A model generated the notes under the pieces. It saw only the letters and a list, made by a program, of their open reading frames with translations. It had not been told where the DNA came from and made no database searches. A stretch of DNA of 64,000 nt from Sphingomonas sp. (lineage in GTDB: Bacteria; Pseudomonadota; Alphaproteobacteria; Sphingomonadales; Sphingomonadaceae): positions 124,001-188,000 of the forward strand of contig JAFKLY010000002.1 in the NCBI GenBank assembly GCA_017304655.1, written 5' to 3'. Of this stretch, positions 1 through 8,415 are shown piece by piece. The position numbers and the translations under genes were made by a program. The stretch's first letter is position 1. Each line of letters begins with the position of its first letter.

Positions 1-2
1 GG

Positions 3-806
3 GTGCGTCGCGGCGATCCGATCGCGCGGATCATCGACAACGACCCGAACCTGCTGGCCCGGCTCGCCGCCGAGCGCGGGCAGGTGGAGGCGGAAATCGC
101 GGCCGCGCAGCAGGCGATGGCAGTTGCCCAGATCGATGTCGGCCGGTCGGCCCAGTTGCTTGCCGACGGGCTGATCGCGCGGCGCGACTATGAAGCCTCG
201 CAGATCAAGGTCGCTGATCATCGTGCCAAGCTGGCCGAAGCGCGCGCCAAGCTCAGCCGCGTCGATGTGGCGCTCAACCGTCAGTCGGCGCAGACGGTCC
301 GCGCGCCGCGCGACGGGCGCATCCAGTCGATCAATGCCGCGGCCGGCGCGACCCTGGTCTCCGCCGGCGACAGGCTGGCGACGCTGGCGCCCGAGACGTC
401 GGCCCGCGTCGTGGAGCTGATGGTCGACGGGCGCGACATCGCCGTCATCCGCCCTGGCCGTCCCGTCCGCCTGGCGTTTGAGGGCTGGCCGGCGATCCAG
501 TTCAGTGGCTGGCCGTCGATCGCGCAGGGCATGTTCGATGGGCGCGTGCGATCCGTCGATCCCTCGGCGCAGGCGACCGGGCTGTTCCGCGTTCTGGTCG
601 AGCCGATGCCCGGCAAGCCCGGCTGGCCCAGCGCCGATTATGTGCGCCTGGGTGCCAAGGTGCGCGGCTGGATCCAGATGGAGACGGTCAGCGTCGGCTA
701 TGAACTCTGGCGTCAACTGAACGATTTCCCGCTCGAATTCCGCCGTCCCGGCAAGGAAACCGCGCCCAGTTCCGCCGCGCCGGCGGAGGCGGAGAAGGGC
801 AAATGA
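3..806 (+). CDS. HlyD-type membrane fusion (periplasmic adaptor) protein, 5' partial
   Basis: This is the C-terminal part of a periplasmic adaptor that links an inner-membrane pump to a TolC channel. The frame is open to the left edge; the GTG at position 3 is probably an internal valine, so the true start lies outside the window. The visible part has a long alanine/glutamine-rich helical hairpin (about residues 15-95), then the second half of a lipoyl-like domain (VRAPRDGRI-type segment near residue 100) and a beta-barrel domain. The stop overlaps the start of the TolC-type gene (ATGA), so the two are translationally coupled. The transported substrate cannot be read from this fragment. Confidence 0.85.
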   Translation: MRRGDPIARIIDNDPNLLARLAAERGQVEAEIAAAQQAMAVAQIDVGRSAQLLADGLIARRDYEASQIKVADHRAKLAEARAKLSRVDVALNRQSAQTVRAPRDGRIQSINAAAGATLVSAGDRLATLAPETSARVVELMVDGRDIAVIRPGRPVRLAFEGWPAIQFSGWPSIAQGMFDGRVRSVDPSAQATGLFRVLVEPMPGKPGWPSADYVRLGAKVRGWIQMETVSVGYELWRQLNDFPLEFRRPGKETAPSSAAPAEAEKGK

Positions 807-2194
807 TCCGCGGTCTTGCGCTGCTGCTGGTCCTGCTGGTTGCTGCCCCGCTCCGGGCGCAACCGCTCACGCTGGACGAGGTGCTGCAATCTTCCGCCAA
901 TCATGCGCCCGCGATCATGGAGGCAATGGCGCGGGAGCGGCAGGCGGATGGGCGGCGCCTGTCGGCGCAGGGCGCGTTCGATCTTCTGTTCGAGGGCGAG
1001 GCGCAGTCCCGGTTGCTTGGCTATTATGACGGCACCAGCATCGAGGCCCGGGCCAGCCGGCCGCTCACGACCAATGGCGGCTCGGTCTATGGCGGCTATC
1101 GCGTCTCGCGCGGCGCGTTCCCGACCTATGAAGACAAGTCGTTCACCAACCAGTTGGGGGAAGTGAAGGTCGGCGCCATCTTCTCGCTGATGCGCGACCG
1201 GCTGATCGATGAGCGGCGCGCGCGGGTGGGGCTTGCGCAAGACGATGTCGCGCTGGCGCGGCTTGAACGCGAGATGGTGGCCATTGGCGTGCAGCGGCGT
1301 GCGATCGAGGCCTATCAAGCCCGGGTTGCGGCGGGCATGCGCGTTGCCGTCTATCGCGATCTCCTGTCGCTGGCGACGACCCGGCAGGAATCGATCGAAC
1401 GCCAGATTGCGCTTGGCGCCCGCCCTCAGATTCTCTGCATCGAGAACCGCCAGAATATCCTGCGTCGCCAGACCTTGCTGGTGCGCGCCGAGCAGGATCT
1501 GGCGTCAACGGCCAATGCGCTGTCCTTCTATCTGCGCGATGCGCAGGGCCAGCGGATCACGCCGGGGAACGATCGCTTGCCGGGGACCTTTCCGCCCCTT
1601 CGCCTGCCCCGCCTGACCGGCGACCTCTCCGCCGGCATCCAGCGCCCGGATCTCCACGCAATCCTGGTGCGGCTGCAGCAGGCAGAGGCGCGGCGCTTGC
1701 TGGCCGAAAACGAGCTGCGCCCGCGCCTCGACCTCAAGGCCGAGGCCGCCAAGGACATTGGCCCGGTGGGGCTGGGCGGCCCTTCGCGCACGCCGATGGA
1801 AGGCATGGTCGGCTTGCGCTTCTCCCTGCCGCTGGAGCGGCGCCAGGCGCGTGGCAAGATCGCCGAGGCGACCGCAGAAGCGGACAGCCTGCGCCTGCGC
1901 CGCAGGACGATCGAGGACCAGATCCTCGTCGAGGTGAACGGGCTGGCGATCCAGGCGACCAATGCAGATCGCCTCGTCGCCCTCGCCGCCGATGAAACCG
2001 CGCTTGCCGATCGGATGGCCGAGGCCGAGCGTCGCCGCTTCCAACTCGGCGCCAGCGACTTCATCGTCGTCAATTTGCGCGAGGAAAGTGCGGCGGATGC
2101 CCGGTTGCGAGAGCTGGACGCGGAGTATCGTCGCTCTGCGGCGCGCGCCGAGCTCGTCGCGGCAACCGCAGATAGGGAGCAGCTTGGTCTGTGA
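803..2194 (+). CDS. TolC-family outer membrane efflux protein
   Basis: An outer-membrane channel of the TolC/OEP family, 463 residues, close to the usual family length. It starts with a signal peptide (hydrophobic stretch about residues 5-18, ending near RAQP). Two repeats rich in Ala, Arg and Glu follow, as expected for the paired helical barrels; the second repeat runs from about residue 275 to 450. It overlaps the upstream adaptor gene by 4 bases, so it is the exit duct of that pump or type I secretion system. The ABC or RND partner would be upstream of the window. No terminator was identified after it. Confidence 0.85.
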   Translation: MIRGLALLLVLLVAAPLRAQPLTLDEVLQSSANHAPAIMEAMARERQADGRRLSAQGAFDLLFEGEAQSRLLGYYDGTSIEARASRPLTTNGGSVYGGYRVSRGAFPTYEDKSFTNQLGEVKVGAIFSLMRDRLIDERRARVGLAQDDVALARLEREMVAIGVQRRAIEAYQARVAAGMRVAVYRDLLSLATTRQESIERQIALGARPQILCIENRQNILRRQTLLVRAEQDLASTANALSFYLRDAQGQRITPGNDRLPGTFPPLRLPRLTGDLSAGIQRPDLHAILVRLQQAEARRLLAENELRPRLDLKAEAAKDIGPVGLGGPSRTPMEGMVGLRFSLPLERRQARGKIAEATAEADSLRLRRRTIEDQILVEVNGLAIQATNADRLVALAADETALADRMAEAERRRFQLGASDFIVVNLREESAADARLRELDAEYRRSAARAELVAATADREQLGL

Positions 2195-2809
2195 CTTGGA
2201 TCCAAGAATTGGGTTGGCGGTCCGACAGAAGCGAAGGCAGGGTCCAATGATATCCGCCGTTGGCCCGAGGAAATCCGGGGCGGTGCGGACCTTTCGTTAG
2301 ATGCACAAGTCGGTTCTGCAGGTCCTTCTTCGCCACAACCTAGATATTGCTAAGTCCTAAACGGACGGCAGCTCAATGCCTTTTGGTCTCCAATAGCGGA
2401 CTGTGCGGATCGTTCCAAGTCCAGTCGCTCGCGACCGAACGCCCGGTTGATGAACGAAGGGCATGTGTTAGGGAGCTGTTTCGAGTGGTCGAATAACCGC
2501 TTTGTTGGCGAATGGCACCTAATCTTGGCACGACATTATCTTGCATCTTCGCGCCAGAATGATCGGCGAGAGTCGGCGCTTTGAACATATGGGTCGATGA
2601 AATGGATCGAGCGGCAGCGTCCGCTTATTCCAAGCGCTATAGGCAGCGCCAGCTTCTCCGACATCCGGTCTTTCATGTTGGCGCGTTCCAGCGACTATGT
2701 TGGCGACGGCATTTAAAACATTACGGATACCGGACGGCACAATCGGCCAGCGGACAAGCGAGCTGCGGCCTTTTTTCTATATGTTTGCCTTGGTGGTCCG
2801 TTCCGCTAT
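2195..2809. other. Gene-poor boundary region
   Basis: About 600 bases without a convincing gene. Open frames here are short, lack recognisable protein features and are lower in GC than the flanks. It lies between the efflux operon and a transposase remnant, and I read it as the eroded left edge of the accessory region. Confidence 0.5.
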
Positions 2810-2965
2810 CTGGCCGATCGGGTTGATGAATCGTTCTGGTTATGAAGGCCAGATTTTGCAGATGTTTTCGTAGGGCGTGAAACCGTTGAGCGCCCTGCGG
2901 CTGCGGGCAATATTGTAGGCTGCCATGAAGGCAGCGAAATGCGTCTTCAACTGCCCGAAGCCGCC
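2810..2965 (-). pseudogene. IS481-type transposase C-terminal remnant (left)
   Basis: Read on the minus strand, this stretch encodes AAYNIARSRRALNGFTPYE, then NICKIWPS, then a TAA stop, then PERFINPIGQ in the same frame. That matches the C-terminal end of IS481-type DDE transposases (usual form TPYEYICKIWTSEPERF...NPIHQMPGLNT). The stop falls where the family has Glu, and the rest of the transposase is missing, so it is a relic. A related relic at 18734-18800 has the same orientation. Confidence 0.7.
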
Positions 2966-2977
2966 GACAAGTGCGGT

Positions 2978-4291
2978 TCAGTCGACTCGCAACTTGCGAT
3001 AAGATGGCAGGGCTAGGAGGAGAAGTCCCACCATCAGCGGCGTTGCAAGGCTGACAATGAGCGTGAGCGAAAAGCGAATATCCTGGGGATCGTTGAACAG
3101 ATAGTCCGTTACGGCACCGATGATGATGGGTCCGAACGCCAGGCCAACCAGTGTCGTCACCGTGATGTAGAGCGCGCTCACCTGTGCGCGGGCGCGATTG
3201 GGCGTGATGAGCTGGATGGCCGCAGCGGCGCAGGGATAAGGAAAATTGCCGAAGAAGATCGTGGGCGCAAGCAAGGCCAGCGCGCCATTTGCGGTGGGCA
3301 TGAGCGGCGCCAATGCTCCTGTAACGCCCGCTATGGCAAAGCCGCCGATTGCCACCCGCAAAGGCGCGTCACGATAGCCGCGGGCGGAAAAATGATCGTT
3401 GAGCCAACCCGAGGCATAGACACCCGTCATTCCGAAAATGATCAGCAATGGTCCATAACCCCAACCAATCTCGTCGGGCGCCAGGCCGTATGTGCGTGTG
3501 AGCAATGCTGGCGTCCAGATGGCGAAGGCATAGGAAACCAACGATACCAGTGCAAAGCTGGCGAACATGAACGTGAAGGCATGCCGCCGCTCGCGCACGA
3601 CGGCAATCACGTCGCGCAGCGGCAACTGCTCCACGCCGCCAGTACCGCGCCGCAGCGGTTCCGCAATAAGAAGAAAGATCGGAACGAGCAGGAGCCCGGG
3701 CGCCGCAATGATGATGAAAGCGACCTGCCAGGGCTCGAATCCCGCAAAGAGCCCGTGGCTCAGCATGTCGGAGGTCGACAGCGTGGTTAGCAGGCTGCCG
3801 CCGCCAATGAAGGCAAGTCCCTGGCCGATGGGCGCGCTCATAAGAAAACCACTGACCGGGCGTCCGAGCTTCTCCGGCGGAAACTGGTCGCTCAGCATCG
3901 AGAAGGCGGCGGGCGAAAGACTCGCTTCCCCCACCGCGACACCGATCCGGCTGAGGAACAATTGCCAGTAGCTTCGCGCCAGGCCCGATCCAATCGCAAA
4001 CAGGCTCCACAAGGCGAGCGCGACTGCGATGATGATGCGGCGCTGGTAGCGATCCGCAAGGCGGCCGATCGGAATGCAGGCGAGAATATAGAAGATACCG
4101 AAAGCAATGCCCTGCAGCGCACCGAACTGCGTATCGTTGAGATGGAACTCTGCCTTGAGCGGCTCCACCATGAGATTGATGACGGTGCGATCGAACTGGG
4201 AAACTACAGAAGCAAGCGCAAGCAGGAACACCAGAAACCAGCCACGCGCGGCACTCGGCCAGGGTGTCGCCTCCTGCGGCGTTTTGCTCAT
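2978..4291 (-). CDS. MFS transporter (sugar acid/organic anion type)
   Basis: A 12-helix major facilitator protein of 437 residues, probably importing the sugar acid that the cluster degrades. An MFS signature is visible: GRLADRYQRR in the loop after helix 2. It belongs to the spinster-like/aromatic-acid MFS type common in sphingomonads. I chose the ATG at 4291 (MSKTPQEA) over the ATG at 4309. It is the last gene of the leftward operon, following gluconokinase after about 50 bases. The actual substrate is inferred from context only. Confidence 0.85.
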   Translation of the reverse strand: MSKTPQEATPWPSAARGWFLVFLLALASVVSQFDRTVINLMVEPLKAEFHLNDTQFGALQGIAFGIFYILACIPIGRLADRYQRRIIIAVALALWSLFAIGSGLARSYWQLFLSRIGVAVGEASLSPAAFSMLSDQFPPEKLGRPVSGFLMSAPIGQGLAFIGGGSLLTTLSTSDMLSHGLFAGFEPWQVAFIIIAAPGLLLVPIFLLIAEPLRRGTGGVEQLPLRDVIAVVRERRHAFTFMFASFALVSLVSYAFAIWTPALLTRTYGLAPDEIGWGYGPLLIIFGMTGVYASGWLNDHFSARGYRDAPLRVAIGGFAIAGVTGALAPLMPTANGALALLAPTIFFGNFPYPCAAAAIQLITPNRARAQVSALYITVTTLVGLAFGPIIIGAVTDYLFNDPQDIRFSLTLIVSLATPLMVGLLLLALPSYRKLRVD

Positions 4292-4340
4292 GATGTTTTT
4301 CTCTCCCATTTGTTCGTTTGTTGTCTTGAGATCGTGTCGG

Positions 4341-4838
4341 CTAAGGCTGTGCTTTTATTGCTGCGAGCACGGCTGAAAGTTGCTCGTCTCCGCCCAGGGC
4401 GCCATTTATGTGGACCACCCGTTCGTCGCCTGTGGGCGGTTCAAGCGTGGCCAGCTGGCTGTCCAGAAGCGCTGGCGGCATGAAGTGGTCTGCGCGGTGC
4501 GCCATGCGACGTTCCAGGTCCGCACGCGACACGTCGGGAAAGACAAACAGCAGATCGCCAGCGCCCGCGCGCAAGCGATCACGGTAGCTGCGCTTGAGTG
4601 CCGAGCAACTCGCGACCGCCGGTGCGGGCGAAGTGGCGAGGGCGAGCGCGACATTGTCCAGAAAGGGCCAGCGATCCTCATCGGTTAGTGGCCTCCCGCT
4701 GGTCATCTTGGCAATATTTGCGGCTGGATGCAGCGTGTCACCCTCGATGAACGGACGGTCGAGCGCATGTGCCAGAGCCTGCGCAAGAGTCGTCTTGCCA
4801 GCGCCGCTCACGCCCATGACGATGATCGGCAGGATCAA
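4341..4838 (-). CDS. gntK: Gluconokinase (thermoresistant GntK family)
   Basis: Phosphorylates D-gluconate to 6-phosphogluconate with ATP, feeding the Entner-Doudoroff and pentose-phosphate routes. 165 residues, a normal length. The P-loop GVSGAGKTT is at residues 9-17, followed by the family-typical EGDTLHP and SCSALKRSYRD segments. It overlaps the upstream beta-hydroxyacid dehydrogenase gene by 4 bases (ATGA), so translation is coupled. With IdnD and IdnO in the same cluster it completes L-idonate -> 5-ketogluconate -> gluconate -> 6-phosphogluconate. Confidence 0.92.
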   Translation of the reverse strand: MILPIIVMGVSGAGKTTLAQALAHALDRPFIEGDTLHPAANIAKMTSGRPLTDEDRWPFLDNVALALATSPAPAVASCSALKRSYRDRLRAGAGDLLFVFPDVSRADLERRMAHRADHFMPPALLDSQLATLEPPTGDERVVHINGALGGDEQLSAVLAAIKAQP

Positions 4839-5713
4839 GGTTGGGGGCGTCCGAAGTCGAAAAGACGTATGTACTCTGCGCTGTCCGCTGCCCCCAGGCC
4901 GCCCGCGACCAGCATTCTGTGGAGGTCCGTGGCAAGGGACGTCAGCGGCAGCGGGATACGCCCGGCTAAGGCCGATGCCTGAGCTGTCTCCAGGTCCTTC
5001 AGCATGTTGTCGATCCGCCCGGTCGGACTGAAATCACGCCGCGCCATCTTGGCCATGAACTCCTGCAGGATGCGCGAATCCGCGCGCCCGCCCGCCAAGG
5101 CGTCCGGAATCTGCGCAGCATCGATGCCATTGCCTTCGGCGAAACGCACAGCCTCGGCCACGGCGAGAAAATTTAGCGCACAGAGGATCTGGTTGATCAG
5201 CTTGACTGTCTGCCCGGCGCCGGCCGGCCCCAAATGTGTGCGCCGTGCCGAAAGCAGGGCGAGGACCGGTTCGGCGCGTGCGACATCAGCCTTGTCGCCG
5301 CCCAGCATCAGCGTCAGCTTGCCCTCCCTCGCGGCCGGCGCACCGCCGGAAAGCGGCGCATCCACCCAGCCCATGCCGGTTGCGTCCGCCAGACGCTTCG
5401 CAAGACGGGACGTCGCGCCGGGATCAATGCTCGACATGTCAATCAGCAGCTTTGCGCTGTTTGCCGCTTCCGCCACGCCGCCTGCGTCAAAAACGGCGGC
5501 CTCGACGATCGCAGCACTGTTCAGGCTGGTGATGACGACGTCTGCCGCCGCCGTTGCCGCAGTAGCGCTCTGTGCCCGTTGTGCCCCGCGTGCCAGCAAC
5601 TCGCGCCCGGCGTCGGGCTGCCGATCATGGAGATGGACTTCGGCACCGCAATCGACGAGACGCCCGGCTATGGCCGAGCCCATGACGCCGACGCCGATAA
5701 CTGCGACCTTCAT
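4835..5713 (-). CDS. Beta-hydroxyacid dehydrogenase (3-hydroxyisobutyrate/tartronate semialdehyde reductase family)
   Basis: An NAD(P)-dependent dehydrogenase of 292 residues. The N-terminal Rossmann motif is GVGVMGSAIA (residues 7-16). The substrate-binding signature DAPLSGG is near residue 118, and a Lys follows in GQTVKLINQ (about residue 170), the usual catalytic lysine. Family members reduce tartronate semialdehyde or oxidise 3-hydroxyisobutyrate, L-threonate or related 3-hydroxyacids; sequence alone does not separate these. It overlaps genes on both sides by 4 bases within the sugar-acid operon, so a four- to six-carbon sugar-acid substrate is likely. Confidence 0.85.
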   Translation of the reverse strand: MKVAVIGVGVMGSAIAGRLVDCGAEVHLHDRQPDAGRELLARGAQRAQSATAATAAADVVITSLNSAAIVEAAVFDAGGVAEAANSAKLLIDMSSIDPGATSRLAKRLADATGMGWVDAPLSGGAPAAREGKLTLMLGGDKADVARAEPVLALLSARRTHLGPAGAGQTVKLINQILCALNFLAVAEAVRFAEGNGIDAAQIPDALAGGRADSRILQEFMAKMARRDFSPTGRIDNMLKDLETAQASALAGRIPLPLTSLATDLHRMLVAGGLGAADSAEYIRLFDFGRPQP

Positions 5714-6786
5714 GATCGACGCCCCACCGAATCCCGCTCGACGATACGCAGTCCAACATCCACGATATGCGTCGTGTCGCGCTCGCCATTGGTGAGCAGA
5801 TCGAGGATCATCTGGCCGGTGCGCTGACCAAGCGCGCTGAAATCGACATGGATCGTCGTCAGCGCCGGATTGATCTCGCGCCCGATCTCGAAATCACCAA
5901 AGCCGATGACCGAGATATCTTCAGGAATCCGGATGCCACGCCGCTGGCATTCCATGACAGCGCCGACGGCAGAGAGATCGGACACGGCAAAAACGGCTTC
6001 GACATCAGGAGCAATCCGGAGCAATTCGCCCATCGCCTCCGCGCCGTGAGAAAAACTGACGGGCGCCTGGCCGTGCCGCAGGACGCGATCAGCGCTGACG
6101 CCAGCCAGTTCAAGCTCTTCTTCAAAACCACGCATGCGCTCTTCACCGCGATGATCGATGACTTCGCCGATATTAGAGCCGCCGACTGCGCCGATTTTCC
6201 GGAAGCCGCGGTTGAGCAGGTAACGGGCCGCCGTCCGACCGACCTGATAATTGGAGAAACCGATGGCATGCTCGATCGGCCGCTGCGGGAGGTCGGCAAT
6301 CTCGATGATGGGAATGTCCGCTGCGATCAGCAGACGGGAGAGCGTGCGTCGATGCACGGCGCCCGTGAGCACGATGGCCTCGGGCCGGCGCGCGAGCAGG
6401 TTGCGGAGCTGCCGCTCCTCCTCCGCCATGTCATATTCGGTATATGCGATGAGCAGATGATAGTCGGCCTCTCGCAACACTTCGGTCAGGCCGTGCGCCA
6501 CGGCCGCGAAGTTCGCGTTGGTCAATGTCGGTAGGATCAGCGCGATAAAGCCTGTGCGGCGACTGGAGAGGCTTCCTGCTGTACGGTCAGGCACATAGCC
6601 GAGATCGGCTATAGCCTTGTTGACGCGATCACGCGTCGCCGGCAGCACCAGTTCGGGATCGCTGATGACGCGCGACACAGTCATGCGCGAGACGCCGGCG
6701 AGCTGGGAAACATCGCTGATTGTCGGGCGGCGAGTAACGGTGTTGCGCTTGAGCCCTCCTGCTACCTTGCTGTCGGATTTGCTCAT
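5710..6786 (-). CDS. LacI-family transcriptional regulator (GntR-like)
   Basis: A LacI/GalR regulator of 358 residues. The N-terminal helix-turn-helix (about residues 20-45, TISDVSQLAGVSRMTVSRV) is followed by the hinge helix region (PDRTAGSL) and a periplasmic-binding-protein-like effector domain. The resemblance is to regulators of gluconate-type genes. It lies inside the operon it probably controls, overlapping the next gene by 4 bases. Four matches to a LacI-like palindrome, TGNTATCGNWANCA with the central CG typical of the family, lie in the two intergenic regions upstream of the rightward genes and are its most likely operators. Confidence 0.9.
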   Translation of the reverse strand: MSKSDSKVAGGLKRNTVTRRPTISDVSQLAGVSRMTVSRVISDPELVLPATRDRVNKAIADLGYVPDRTAGSLSSRRTGFIALILPTLTNANFAAVAHGLTEVLREADYHLLIAYTEYDMAEEERQLRNLLARRPEAIVLTGAVHRRTLSRLLIAADIPIIEIADLPQRPIEHAIGFSNYQVGRTAARYLLNRGFRKIGAVGGSNIGEVIDHRGEERMRGFEEELELAGVSADRVLRHGQAPVSFSHGAEAMGELLRIAPDVEAVFAVSDLSAVGAVMECQRRGIRIPEDISVIGFGDFEIGREINPALTTIHVDFSALGQRTGQMILDLLTNGERDTTHIVDVGLRIVERDSVGRRS

Positions 6787-6875
6787 GCCTCTGCGCCCTT
6801 TTTGCCGTCGCCGGCGAGACTATAGTCGCAGGTAGTGGGCACTGAACAGGCATGACTCTGGGGCAGTCTCATGGT

Positions 6876-7199
6876 TTAGCGCCGGCCCCCTTCGCTGATG
6901 AAATGATAGAAGCTGCCATCCAGCAACGTCATAAGGTCGAGCGTGACCGCGCGCGACTGATCGCGGATGGGGGAGGCCACCGCTTCGGCCAGTGCCTCGT
7001 GCGAGGGATAGTCGATCTGCTGGATCATCACGATCGGCCGCGCGTCGGCGTCCGCCGTGTCCATGCGGAACCAGCGGACATCGACCGCATGCGGAAACTT
7101 GCGCCACAGCGGCGCGAGACGCTCTTCCACTCCGGCGAAGAAACGTGCCTCGTTGTCGCCGGAAAAGCGACCTTCGAAAATGGCTGTACGCGTGATCAT
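6876..7199 (-). CDS. Small alpha/beta-barrel (Dabb/EthD-like) protein, function unknown
   Basis: A 107-residue protein starting MITRTAIFEGRF. Its pattern of alternating beta strands and helices, with an aromatic-rich end (DGSFYHFI), suggests a dimeric ferredoxin-like alpha/beta barrel. Such proteins act as small isomerases, lactonases or oxygenases, or have no known role. It shares a base with the idonate dehydrogenase stop, so it is translated with it. Plausible roles are mutarotation or lactone handling of the sugar acid, but nothing in the sequence proves this. Confidence 0.6.
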   Translation of the reverse strand: MITRTAIFEGRFSGDNEARFFAGVEERLAPLWRKFPHAVDVRWFRMDTADADARPIVMIQQIDYPSHEALAEAVASPIRDQSRAVTLDLMTLLDGSFYHFISEGGRR

Positions 7200-8251
7200 C
7201 AGGCGGGCTCCGAGAGGGCGATGTGCAGTTTGACCACATGGCTCCGGTCGCCGGCCCGCTCCAGCGCGGTGGTCGCATCGGCAAGCGCATAGGTGCCCGA
7301 CAGGATCGGCCGAACGTCGATCACGCCTTGTGTGATCAGCTGGACCGCGAGGCGGAATTCATCGTGTGCCCGAAACGCGCCGACCAGTTCAATCTCGCGA
7401 GATTGCAATAGGTTGACCGGAATGGCCGCCAGGCCTGGCGGCAACATGCCCACCTGAACGATCCGACCGCCCCGGCGCACGACGCCAAACAGGGAAAGCA
7501 GCGCTGGCTGTGAACCAGAGGCCTCGAAGGCGACATCGAAATGGCCGCCGGTCTTCGCATAGGCGTCGAGCGCCTCAGGATCAGAGCGCACGTTGATGGC
7601 GCTGGTCGCGCCCATCGATTGCAGCGCGACGGTGAGCGGCGCGTCCTCGATGTCCGTGCAAACGATCTCGGCAGCGCCAGCCAGGGCTGCCGACCGCGCC
7701 GTGAGCAGCCCGATCGGCCCCGATCCAGTGACGATCACGCGCTTGCCGAGCAGCGGCCCGGCGCGATTGACGGCATGGAGCCCTACGGAGAGGGGTTCCG
7801 CGACGGACAATTGCAGCAGGTCCGTCTCAGGCGCGACCGGCACGATCTGATCCTCACGAAGCACGAGATGCTGGCTGAAGCCGCCCTGGACATGGGGGAA
7901 GCGCCCGGCGCTGCCGAGGAAGAACATGTTGGTGCACAGATTGCTCCGGCCTGCGCGGCAATGGTAACATGTCCGGCACGGCCGGCTGGGATCGAGTGCA
8001 GCCTTCATGCCTGCCTCAAGCCCCTGCACGGCGCTTCCCCACTCAATGACCGTGCCGGAAATCTCGTGGCCGAGCGTCATCGGCTCACGCAGCGCGAAGT
8101 CGCCAACGGCACCGCGATGATAGTAGTGGAGATCGGAGCCGCAGATGCCGCCATAGGCAACCGAGACGCGCACTTCGTCTGCCGCCAGTGGGCGATCGGG
8201 CACCCATTCGACTCGCAGGTCCTTGGCTCCGTGACAGACTGCTGCAAGCAT
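7199..8251 (-). CDS. idnD: L-idonate 5-dehydrogenase (zinc alcohol dehydrogenase family)
   Basis: Oxidises L-idonate to 5-keto-D-gluconate with NAD(P). It has 350 residues. Catalytic-zinc ligands are visible as C37 (GGICGSDLHYY) and H62-E63 (TLGHE). The structural zinc has the four cysteines 92, 95, 98 and 106. The Rossmann motif GSGPIGLL is at about 177-184. The GGICGSDLHYY...GAVGDFALREPM segment is typical of idonate dehydrogenases rather than threonine or sorbitol dehydrogenases. It is the first gene of the leftward operon and is divergent from the OYE gene. Two LacI-type operator candidates lie in the shared intergenic region. Confidence 0.87.
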   Translation of the reverse strand: MLAAVCHGAKDLRVEWVPDRPLAADEVRVSVAYGGICGSDLHYYHRGAVGDFALREPMTLGHEISGTVIEWGSAVQGLEAGMKAALDPSRPCRTCYHCRAGRSNLCTNMFFLGSAGRFPHVQGGFSQHLVLREDQIVPVAPETDLLQLSVAEPLSVGLHAVNRAGPLLGKRVIVTGSGPIGLLTARSAALAGAAEIVCTDIEDAPLTVALQSMGATSAINVRSDPEALDAYAKTGGHFDVAFEASGSQPALLSLFGVVRRGGRIVQVGMLPPGLAAIPVNLLQSREIELVGAFRAHDEFRLAVQLITQGVIDVRPILSGTYALADATTALERAGDRSHVVKLHIALSEPA

Positions 8252-8269
8252 CCTCTACTCCTCTTTGTC

Positions 8270-8283
8270 TGTTATCGGTATCA
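8270..8283. promoter_or_regulatory. Candidate LacI-type operator O1 (idnD side)
   Basis: TGTTATCGGTATCA, a near-palindrome with central CG, 18 bases upstream of the idnD start and inside the divergent intergenic region. It shares the pattern TGNTATCGNWANCA with three other sites (8384, 11045, 11188). Confidence 0.65.
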
Positions 8284-8383
8284 TTCGACTTCCGAAAGAG
8301 CAATCTGATTTTGGCTATCCGTTACGCCATCAATAGCGAAAAAGGCCAAATAACTGACTCGTATTGCCCAATCGAATCTCTAA

Positions 8384-8397
8384 TGATATCGATCTCA
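8384..8397. promoter_or_regulatory. Candidate LacI-type operator O2 (OYE side)
   Basis: TGATATCGATCTCA, one base off the shared pattern (T for A at position 11 of 14). It ends 18 bases before the OYE start and just ahead of its ribosome-binding site (AAAAAGGGAGAG). A repressor bound here would block transcription or early elongation. Together with the 8270 site it could serve a loop across the divergent promoters. Confidence 0.65.
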
Positions 8398-8415
8398 TAG
8401 AAAAAGGGAGAGTCG